Shown piece by piece: positions 1 to 5,572 of a DNA stretch of 6,928 bases. The translations under genes and the position numbers were made by a program. This DNA comes from Acidobacteriaceae bacterium (GTDB lineage Bacteria > Acidobacteriota > Terriglobia > Terriglobales > Acidobacteriaceae), in assembly GCA_003132825.1 (NCBI GenBank), contig PKYX01000541.1:5692-12619 (forward strand), in the 5' to 3' direction. Below the pieces are notes generated by a model. It saw only the letters and a program-made list of their open reading frames with translations, had not been told where the DNA came from and made no database searches. The first letter of the stretch is position 1. Each line of letters starts with the position of its first letter.

Positions 1-365
1 TCGAGGCCGGAGGAAAGACCACGGTGCAGCTCGAGCAAGAAATCACCGTGAAACTAAGAACCTACATCTCGGAACCTGTGGTGGCGGTGATGGTGCAGGA
101 GATGCGCAGCAAGCGCTTCAACGTGCTGGGGCAGGTGGCCAAGCCGGGGTCGTACTTACTGACCAGCAATACCACGGTTCTGGACGCCATCGCGATGGCT
201 GGCGGTTTCCGCGACTTCGCCAAGCAGAAGTCGATCTACGTACTGCGGAAAAATCCCGATGGCAGCGAGACCCGGCTGCCCTTTAACTACAAGGACGCGG
301 TGAAGGGCAAGAACGTGGAGCAGAACGTAAAGCTTTTGCCCCGCGACAGTGTGGTGGTCCCGTGA
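1..365 (+). CDS. Polysaccharide export protein (Wza/OPX family), 3' part only
   Basis: This is the C-terminal 120 residues of a periplasmic polysaccharide export protein. The frame is open to the window edge (first whole codon at 3), so the true start, signal peptide and most of the export domain lie upstream; the GTG at 24 is an internal Val codon. Residues 6-35 (TTVQLEQEIT...EPVVAVMVQE) match the end of the Poly_export domain. Residues 38-82 form an SLBB beta-grasp domain, recognisable by 'VLGQVAKPGSYLL', the helix 'TVLDAIAMAGGF' and 'IYVLRK'. The protein stops at 'LLPRDSVVVP', directly after the SLBB region. It therefore lacks the C-terminal amphipathic helix with which E. coli Wza crosses the outer membrane. 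Its TGA overlaps the next gene's GTG (GTGA at 362-365), which suggests coupled translation with the beta-barrel. The family assignment is secure; the exact subfamily cannot be judged without the N-terminus. Confidence 0.9.
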   Translation, partial: EAGGKTTVQLEQEITVKLRTYISEPVVAVMVQEMRSKRFNVLGQVAKPGSYLLTSNTTVLDAIAMAGGFRDFAKQKSIYVLRKNPDGSETRLPFNYKDAVKGKNVEQNVKLLPRDSVVVP

Positions 366-1843
366 ACTTGCTCTGGCTGCGCCGGAACCTGCTGGCGCTC
401 GTGGTGGTTTCGGCGGTAACCCGCGCGCCTGCGCAAACCGCGGGCACGCCCGCGCAGGATCAGCCTCCCAGCCAGGCGCAGCCGCAGAATCAGAATCCGG
501 ATCAGGCTCCGGCCCAGAACCCGAACGAGGAAACTAACAACCAGGTAGGAAATACGGCGGCCAGCAGCGAGTCGCGGGCGCCGGTGCCCTTGCCGCTGAA
601 CATCGACGCCGGCTCGCTCGAATTTTCGCAGGAACTGGAGCGTAGCAATTACCTGCGCGGCGGGGTAAACGTGGGCGCCAACTACGACGACAATCTGCTG
701 TCAGTGAACGCGCCCCGCATTGGCGGGTATTCTTATTCGGTGATGCCTGACATTGCCCTCGACCTATCCCGGCCGAGAGCGGTGATGATCCTGGACTATA
801 GCGGCGGGTACGTGGTCAATCAGCGGTTCAGCGCATACAATTCGGCCTCGCATAGCGCGGGCGCCGATTTGCTCTTTCGTCTCAGCCCGCATGTCAACCT
901 GCGGCTGACCGACCGCTTTAGCTTGACCACCGGTTTCTACGACCAGATCGGGGCCAGCCCGAGCGGACTTGGAACCGGTGTCATCCAGCAGCCGAACCTG
1001 ACCGTGATCACGCCTTTTGCGCGGCACACCAACGATGTGGGGACGGTCGAGTTGACTTACCAATACAGCGCCGGCGATATGATCGGGATGAGCGGAACCT
1101 TCGACTATTCGTCCTTTGGGGCTCCACCGACGGGCTCGGCCCAGCTGGTGAATGGGCAAAGCGAGGAAGCCGACGGCTTCTACACGCACCGCTTCACGCC
1201 GCGTAACTGGAGCGGAGTGGCCTATGTGTTTCAGCGGCTCAGCTTCACTCCGGCGACAGAGAGCGTTGACACCCACAGTCTTTATCTGTTCCACACGATC
1301 TATCTCGAACGGCGAATGCAGTTGGCATTTTTCGCGGGTCCGGAGTATTCCGAGCTGAGCACGCAGATTGTGTCGACGGTGGTGACGGTTCCTCTGGTCA
1401 GCGTGGTGGCGGTGCCTGACTCCCAGGATCGCCTCTCGGTGGCCGGCGGGGCCAGCTTCAGCTGGCTGGGAGAGCGCACCAGCATTCGCGCCAGCGGATT
1501 GCGCAAGGTCAGTGACGGCGGCGGCCTGTTGACCGCGGTCGACTTCACCAGCGGCAACGCATCGATTCGGCGGCAGCTGACCCGTTCCTCGACCGTCGAG
1601 TTGGGCGCGGTCTACGGCGACAGCCGGGCACTCGATCAGGCGGCCAGCACCTTCAGTGAGGTCAAGTCGGCCTCCGGCAGTTTCGTCTGGGTGCAGCAAA
1701 TGGGTAGAAGTTTCTCCGCCACCCTGGGTTACGGACGGGACTATCAACAGCAGACCGTAGTTGCGGCCTCGAGCGTGAATGTGAACCACAATCGCGGCTG
1801 GGTTACGCTGGGCTACCAGTTCAGCAAAGCGTTGGGAAGGTAA
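362..1843 (+). CDS. Outer-membrane beta-barrel protein of the EPS locus
   Basis: This 493-residue protein is probably an outer-membrane beta-barrel involved in polysaccharide export. It starts at GTG 362 inside the preceding stop codon; the overlap and the immediate signal peptide support this start. The signal peptide has two arginines (7-8), a hydrophobic core at 10-19 and an AxA site (A22-P-A24), with likely cleavage before Q25. Residues 25-62 are a Pro/Gln/Asn-rich linker. From about 96 on, the protein shows alternating polar/hydrophobic strands with many Tyr, Gly and Phe residues and turn motifs. Examples are 'GGVNVGANYDDNLL', 'VMILDYSGGYVVNQRF', 'VNLRLTDRFSLTTGFYDQ', 'VELTYQYSAGDMIG' and 'FSATLGYGRDY'. 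The final strand is 'RGWVTLGYQFSKALGR'. It resembles the EpsL/BBP2-like barrels of EPS operons, but no catalytic motif is visible. The pore role is inferred from fold and neighbours. The class call is solid; the precise function is not. Confidence 0.8.
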   Translation: MNLLWLRRNLLALVVVSAVTRAPAQTAGTPAQDQPPSQAQPQNQNPDQAPAQNPNEETNNQVGNTAASSESRAPVPLPLNIDAGSLEFSQELERSNYLRGGVNVGANYDDNLLSVNAPRIGGYSYSVMPDIALDLSRPRAVMILDYSGGYVVNQRFSAYNSASHSAGADLLFRLSPHVNLRLTDRFSLTTGFYDQIGASPSGLGTGVIQQPNLTVITPFARHTNDVGTVELTYQYSAGDMIGMSGTFDYSSFGAPPTGSAQLVNGQSEEADGFYTHRFTPRNWSGVAYVFQRLSFTPATESVDTHSLYLFHTIYLERRMQLAFFAGPEYSELSTQIVSTVVTVPLVSVVAVPDSQDRLSVAGGASFSWLGERTSIRASGLRKVSDGGGLLTAVDFTSGNASIRRQLTRSSTVELGAVYGDSRALDQAASTFSEVKSASGSFVWVQQMGRSFSATLGYGRDYQQQTVVAASSVNVNHNRGWVTLGYQFSKALGR

Positions 1844-1848
1844 TGATG
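1834..1848 (+). promoter_or_regulatory. Ribosome binding site and tandem ATG start of the chain-length gene
   Basis: GGGAAGG at 1834-1840 lies at the very end of the beta-barrel gene. It is followed by TAATGATG, where the TAA stop (1841-1843) shares a base with the first ATG (1843) and a second in-frame ATG follows at 1846. The purine tract is 2 bases from the first ATG and 5 from the second. Initiation at 1846 (MAEEFSDE) is therefore at least as likely as at 1843, a one-residue difference. Confidence 0.6.
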
Positions 1849-3450
1849 GCAGAAGAGTTTTCTGACGAGCAACCGCAAGCACAGCTGGACCTGGGAAAGT
1901 ACTGGGATCTGGTGGTGCGCCGGCGCTGGCATTTGCTGCTTCCGTTTTTCCTGGGGTGGCTCGTGGTCTGGGCCGCTGGCTGGTTCCTGCCTTCGGTCTA
2001 CCGCTCCGGCACGTTGATTCTGGTTGAGCAGCCGTCGGTGTCGAAGGATCTGGTGCCGACCAACACATCGAGCGACCTGCAGGACCGCCTGGACAGCATC
2101 ACGCAACAGCTGCGCAGCCGGACTCGGCTGCTGCGGGTCATCGATCATTTCAACCTTTACGCTAAGCAGCGCGCCCATCATGTGAGCGACGACGCACTGG
2201 TCGATCGGATGAACAAGGATCTCGATATTGAGCTGGTACGCTCGCCCGGGAAAGACCAGCTGTCGTCCTTCAACATCTATTTCCTGGCCGACAATCCCTA
2301 CACCGCACAGCAGGTGACGGGCGAGTTGACCAACATCCTGATCAGCGAAAATCTGGAGGCCGGCATCCAGAATTCGGCTAACACCACCAACTTCCTGGAC
2401 AGCCAACTGGATGCGGCGCGCAAAGCGCTCAGCCTGCAGGAAGAAAAAGTTCGTGAGTTCAAGGACCGCAATCTGGGCGAGCTGCCGGGACAGTTGCAGA
2501 GCAATCTGCAGATCTTGGGCGGGCTGCAGAATCAGTTGGCCTCCGAACAGGATGCCCTGGGGCGCGCCAAGCAGCAGAACGCGTACTACGAATCGCTGAT
2601 CAGCCAGTACAAGACGGTGGCCGCAACCCAGCCGAAGGCGGGGCAGCCGAACCAGGTGGGGCTGCCGGCGCTCGATCAGGAACTGGACCGGCTCAAAGCG
2701 CAGCTGGCGGACCTCAGTTCGCGCTACACCGACCAGCATCCCGACGTGCGCAAGGTCAAGGAGCAGATCGCCGAGACCGAAAAGATGCGGCAGCAGGTGC
2801 TGGCCGACATGAAGGCCAAGGCGGCAGATCCCGGCAATTCTACTCCTGAATACGCCAGCGCCAAAGACATGGCACCCTTGATGGAAGTGGAAAGCCAGCT
2901 CAAGGGAAATCAGATTGAAATCGCCAACCGGCAGCATACAATCGCCGACCTGGAAGGAAAAATCAACGAGTATCAGGCCCGCCTGAATGGCGCTCCGGTT
3001 CGGGAAGAGGAGTTGGCCGATCTAACCCGGGACTACGATCAGTCGCAGAAAGACTATGATTCTCTTCTGGCCCGGAGAAACCAGTCGGCAGAGGCCACCA
3101 ACCTCAACAAGAGCGAGGAGGGGGAGCACTTCCGCATGATCGATCCCCCCAACCTGCCGACCAAGCCCTATTCGCCGGATCGTTTCAAGCTGAGCCTGGC
3201 TGGCCTGTTCGTCGGCCTCGTGCTGGGAGCCGGCGTAACCGCGGGCGCGGAATTTGTGGATGACCGGGTGTACCGGCAGGAGGATTTCAAGAAACTGCTG
3301 GCGGTCGAAATCCTGGCGGAAATTCCGCCGCTGCCGACCCCCGAGGAAGAAAGCCGAGGGCGGCGCCGACTCGTGCTGGAGTCGATTTTGGCCGGCGCCT
3401 TGTCGCTGATCACAGTGGCAGGAGTAGCGTTCAGTTTCTTGCGCGGTTAG
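1843..3450 (+). CDS. Polysaccharide chain-length determinant (Wzz/GNVR, XrtA-type polysaccharide co-polymerase)
   Basis: This 535-residue inner-membrane polysaccharide co-polymerase sets EPS chain length and links the polymerase to the export protein. The short cytoplasmic N-terminus ends in 'YWDLVVRRRWH', followed by a first membrane segment at 31-49. The periplasmic Wzz domain opens with 'YRSGTLILVEQ' (53-63). Long Gln/Glu/Lys-rich helical stretches at about 185-260, 275-325 and 345-383 are probably coiled coils. The conserved GNVR-like region spans 385-447: 'REEELADLTRDYDQ', 'YDSLLARR', then 'FRMIDPPNLPTKPYSPDR'. A second membrane segment (449-470) leads to a cytoplasmic loop with 'LAVEILAEIPPLPTP', the usual kinase-facing region. 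A third hydrophobic segment lies at 511-529, just before the end. No kinase domain is fused; the kinase is encoded separately downstream, as in CapA/CapB-type systems. The layout fits the PEP-CTERM/XrtA-associated chain-length family I recall, though no exosortase is in the window. The start overlaps the upstream stop (TAATG). Confidence 0.92.
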   Translation: MMAEEFSDEQPQAQLDLGKYWDLVVRRRWHLLLPFFLGWLVVWAAGWFLPSVYRSGTLILVEQPSVSKDLVPTNTSSDLQDRLDSITQQLRSRTRLLRVIDHFNLYAKQRAHHVSDDALVDRMNKDLDIELVRSPGKDQLSSFNIYFLADNPYTAQQVTGELTNILISENLEAGIQNSANTTNFLDSQLDAARKALSLQEEKVREFKDRNLGELPGQLQSNLQILGGLQNQLASEQDALGRAKQQNAYYESLISQYKTVAATQPKAGQPNQVGLPALDQELDRLKAQLADLSSRYTDQHPDVRKVKEQIAETEKMRQQVLADMKAKAADPGNSTPEYASAKDMAPLMEVESQLKGNQIEIANRQHTIADLEGKINEYQARLNGAPVREEELADLTRDYDQSQKDYDSLLARRNQSAEATNLNKSEEGEHFRMIDPPNLPTKPYSPDRFKLSLAGLFVGLVLGAGVTAGAEFVDDRVYRQEDFKKLLAVEILAEIPPLPTPEEESRGRRRLVLESILAGALSLITVAGVAFSFLRG

Positions 3451-3490
3451 GACCGATCCGACTAGGATCACGAGTTGAGCCCGAGACTTT

Positions 3491-4546
3491 ATGTATAAGA
3501 TTTTTTACGACCTGAAGCGGAACCCGTTTGAGATCACGCCGGATCCGTCTTTCCTGTTTCCCACCCGGAGACACAACGAGGCGCTGGCGGCGCTGTACTA
3601 CGGGGTTCGTCGCCACAAGGGCTTTGTGGTGATGACCGGGGAAGTGGGCACGGGCAAGACCCTGCTGGTGCGCTGCCTGCTCGAACTGCTGAACCGCCGC
3701 AATGTGGCCTATGCCTACGTCTTCAACAGCCTGCTGTCACCGCTCGAGTTTCTGCATTACGTGGCCGGTGACTTTGGACTGGCGGCGTCGGGCAAAACCA
3801 AGAGCGAGCTTCTCCTCGAGCTGAGCAGCTACCTGATTGGCCGCCACCAGAAAAAACTTACCACCGTCCTGGTGGTCGATGAAGCCCACCATCTTCCGGT
3901 CGAGGTGCTGGAGGAGATCCGCCTGCTCACCAATCTGGAAACTTCGCAGGAAAAGCTGCTGCAGATCCTGCTGGTGGGCCAGCCCGAACTCGATGAGAAA
4001 CTGGATTCATTCGAACTGCGGCAATTGAAGCAGAGAATCGCGCTGCGCTCGCAGCTCGAGCCCTTGAACCTCGAAGAAACCAAAGGCTACATTCAGCGCC
4101 GTTTGCAACTGGCGGGAGCCACCAACAATGCGGCCACTCTGTTTCCCCCGGAGACCATCGCCAAGGTATACCGCCATTCCCGGGGCATTCCGCGCCTGAT
4201 CAATACGGTGTGCGAAAACGCTCTGATTACAGCCTTTGCCCGCCAGTCGCAAACCGTGACTCCGGACGTCATTGACGAAGTGGCCGCCGATTTCCGGCTC
4301 GGCATCGTGCGTCCCACCCTGGCCGCGGTGCTGGCCGCCAAGCGAGCGGGCGCGGAGCGCAGGCCGGGCGAACCGGGCGACGCCGTCGAGGGCGGCGGTC
4401 CGGAGGGTGCGAATGGTGCGGAGAGCAACGAAGAAGTCTGGCAAGCGGTGAAGACCTTGCTGCAATTGCATGACTACCTGCAGGGCACGCGATCGGGCGG
4501 GGAGCAATCGCCGGCTGCCTCGGGTCCGGAGGGCCAAGGAACATGA
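3491..4546 (+). CDS. ExeA/GspA-like AAA ATPase of EPS loci (XrtA-associated ATPase type)
   Basis: This 351-residue cytoplasmic P-loop ATPase opens with 'MYKIFYDLKRNPFEITPDPSFLF', the typical start of ExeA-like and PEP-CTERM-locus 'secretion ATPases'. Walker A is GEVGTGKT (50-57) and Walker B is TVLVVDEAHH (125-134) with D130/E131. A sensor-1-like strand lies at 158-167 (ILLVGQPEL). A basic segment, LKQRIALR (179-186), may hold the arginine finger, and the sensor-2 motif is GIPRLIN (232-238). The AAA core ends near residue 270. An extra tail of about 80 residues follows: a Gly/Glu/Pro-rich, probably disordered stretch (286-312) and a predicted helix 'EEVWQAVKTLLQLHDYLQGT'. The exact role of this family in EPS export is not established; energising or regulating the export machinery is the usual guess. 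No membrane segment is seen. The ATG at 3491 has no strong Shine-Dalgarno upstream but fits the family N-terminus exactly. The TGA overlaps the kinase start (ATGA). Confidence 0.9.
   Translation: MYKIFYDLKRNPFEITPDPSFLFPTRRHNEALAALYYGVRRHKGFVVMTGEVGTGKTLLVRCLLELLNRRNVAYAYVFNSLLSPLEFLHYVAGDFGLAASGKTKSELLLELSSYLIGRHQKKLTTVLVVDEAHHLPVEVLEEIRLLTNLETSQEKLLQILLVGQPELDEKLDSFELRQLKQRIALRSQLEPLNLEETKGYIQRRLQLAGATNNAATLFPPETIAKVYRHSRGIPRLINTVCENALITAFARQSQTVTPDVIDEVAADFRLGIVRPTLAAVLAAKRAGAERRPGEPGDAVEGGGPEGANGAESNEEVWQAVKTLLQLHDYLQGTRSGGEQSPAASGPEGQGT
4536..4545 (+). promoter_or_regulatory. Ribosome binding site inside the ATPase gene for the kinase
   Basis: AAGGA at 4536-4540 lies two bases before the ATG at 4543. 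That ATG itself overlaps the ATPase stop codon as ATGA. The close spacing and overlap point to reinitiation or coupled translation. The start is supported because the encoded N-terminus 'MSRIFEAL' is the family signature. Confidence 0.55.
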
Positions 4547-5412
4547 GCCGAATTTTTGAAGCATTACAGCGATCCGAGTCCGAGCGCGCGGGTTTCACCT
4601 TTCCCGAGCCGGCATCTCTGCCCGCCGAACTGCTCGAGCACGAGGAGAAAGCAACTCGCAGCGATATTGGGGAATTCCCCGTGCTCCAGATTTTGTCGGC
4701 GCCCGCCAGCCGCCTGGTTTCCTTAACTGACAAGGAAGGCCAAGGCGCGGAGCAGTTCCGCTTTCTGGGAGTGCGGCTGCGGCAGTTGCAACAAACGCGT
4801 TCGCTCAAGCGGCTGCTAATCACGAGCACGCTTCCCGAAGAGGGCAAGAGCATGGTTTCCGGCAATCTGGCGGCCACCCTCGCCCGCAGAAAGCAGCAGA
4901 AAGTCCTGCTGCTCGAAGGCGATCTGCGGCGGCCGGTGCAGGCCCAGATGTTTAGCGGACACAGGATGCCGGGGCTGAGCGAGTGGCTGCAGTCGGGGAG
5001 CCGCGCGGTGAACAATATCTATTTCCTCGAAGGCCCTGGATTCTGGCTCATGCCCGCGGGCAGCCCGCCCGACAACCCGCTCGAACTGATGCAGACCGCG
5101 AGGCTGGCCGAGCTGCTCGATCAGCTGAGCTCCTGGTTTGACTGGGTGGTCATCGACTCCCCTCCAATTCTGCCTCTGGCCGATACCAGCGTGTGGTCGC
5201 GGGTGGCTGACGGAATTCTGCTGGTGGTGCGCGAAGGCAAGAGCGAAAAACGACAAGTGCAACGCGGCCTGGCCGCCCTTGAGCCCGGCCGTTTGCTGGG
5301 AGTCGTCGTCAACAGTTGCAAGGATACCGACCACGAAGATTACTATGCGAGATACAGTCCGGCGGGTGCCTTGAAGTCTGATCTGAAGGCGCCCGGCGGA
5401 TCCGGGCTTTAA
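4543..5412 (+). CDS. Stand-alone bacterial tyrosine kinase (BY-kinase, CpsD/CapB type) for EPS export
   Basis: This 289-residue cytoplasmic protein is the kinase partner of the chain-length protein. Cycles of its autophosphorylation normally tune EPS polymer length and export. 'MSRIFEALQRSE' (1-12) matches the N-terminal signature of XrtA-associated and CpsD-like autokinases. Walker A is STLPEEGKS (95-103, K102), with Met104 where Thr is common. Walker A' is VLLLEGDLRRP (121-131), reading E125-G-D127 in place of the usual D-x-D. Walker B is VVIDSPP (202-208, D205). The oligomerisation motif ExxRxxR is only partly kept: E70, R73, then Gly76 where the second Arg would be, with R78 nearby. The C-terminal tyrosine cluster is small: Y267, Y268 and Y271 in 'DYYARY'. 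An N-terminal segment of about 55 residues before the core is low in recognisable motifs. A MinD-type ParA ATPase is the alternative reading, but 'DLRRP', the tyrosine tail and the EPS context favour a BY-kinase. Real kinase activity is an inference. Confidence 0.88.
   Translation: MSRIFEALQRSESERAGFTFPEPASLPAELLEHEEKATRSDIGEFPVLQILSAPASRLVSLTDKEGQGAEQFRFLGVRLRQLQQTRSLKRLLITSTLPEEGKSMVSGNLAATLARRKQQKVLLLEGDLRRPVQAQMFSGHRMPGLSEWLQSGSRAVNNIYFLEGPGFWLMPAGSPPDNPLELMQTARLAELLDQLSSWFDWVVIDSPPILPLADTSVWSRVADGILLVVREGKSEKRQVQRGLAALEPGRLLGVVVNSCKDTDHEDYYARYSPAGALKSDLKAPGGSGL
5391..5410 (+). terminator. Short GC hairpin over the kinase stop codon, possible weak terminator or attenuator
   Basis: A perfect 6-bp inverted repeat, GCCCGG (5391-5396) and CCGGGC (5402-5407), has a 5-base loop (CGGAT). 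It is followed by only three T residues, the last of which begins the TAA stop of the kinase gene. The stem is all G/C, but the U tract is too short for a convincing intrinsic terminator. It may be a partial terminator or an mRNA-stabilising 3' hairpin. Chance occurrence in GC-rich coding DNA cannot be excluded. Confidence 0.3.
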
Positions 5413-5569
5413 CTAGAGACCCTCCCCCCCTCCCCCAACTGGAAAAGCAGGAAATCATCCCCGCTGCGCCATCGCGTCTGCAAGACCCTAACCGCGAGCG
5501 CCGGCACGACGTCCCGTACTTCTTTACCCCCCTCCCCAACCGCGAGCTGCAAGGAAAAGGAGAACGCTA
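5413..5569 (+). other. 157-bp C-rich intergenic leader ahead of the sugar transferase
   Basis: This is the longest gap inside the operon, and I see no confident gene in it. It begins with a C tract (5420-5436: C3-T-C7-T-C5), and a second, similar tract (C6-T-C4) sits at 5527-5537; both are followed by AAC. A 10-base direct repeat, AACCGCGAGC, occurs at 5490-5499 and 5538-5547, and CTGCAAG occurs at 5478-5484 and 5547-5553. The C-rich, G-poor first part resembles an RNA region suited to Rho loading. One frame is open from 5382 to a TAG at 5568-5570 but has no ATG, GTG or TTG. No clear -35/-10 promoter is visible. Confidence 0.6.
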
Positions 5570-5572
5570 GTG
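5557..5572 (+). promoter_or_regulatory. Strong ribosome binding site of the sugar transferase gene
   Basis: AAGGAG at 5557-5562 stands 7 bases before the GTG at 5570. It is the best Shine-Dalgarno sequence in the window and fixes the GTG as the start. It suggests independent initiation, unlike the overlapping starts of the other genes. Confidence 0.8.

Noticed and set aside
349..537. 62-codon + frame overlapping the start of the beta-barrel gene
   Set aside because: It is out of frame with a signal peptide that starts at 362, and it reads as a Gly/Ala/Ser-rich shadow.
764..2068. Long 434-codon open frame on the - strand
   Set aside because: It lies opposite the beta-barrel and chain-length genes. 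It has no recognisable motif and is rich in Arg/Ala/His, as expected from the reverse complement of GC-rich coding DNA.
1813..2937. 374-codon open frame on the - strand
   Set aside because: It is antisense to the clearly recognised chain-length gene, and its composition (Leu/Gln/Arg/His) is that of a shadow frame.
3455..3469. GATCC-GACTA-GGATC inverted repeat in the 40-bp gap before the ATPase gene
   Set aside because: The stem is only 5 bp with no T tract and no promoter elements around it; chance is a sufficient explanation.
4269..5015. 248-codon - strand frame
   Set aside because: It overlaps two well-identified + strand genes; its Ser/Arg/Pro-rich sequence has no domain pattern.
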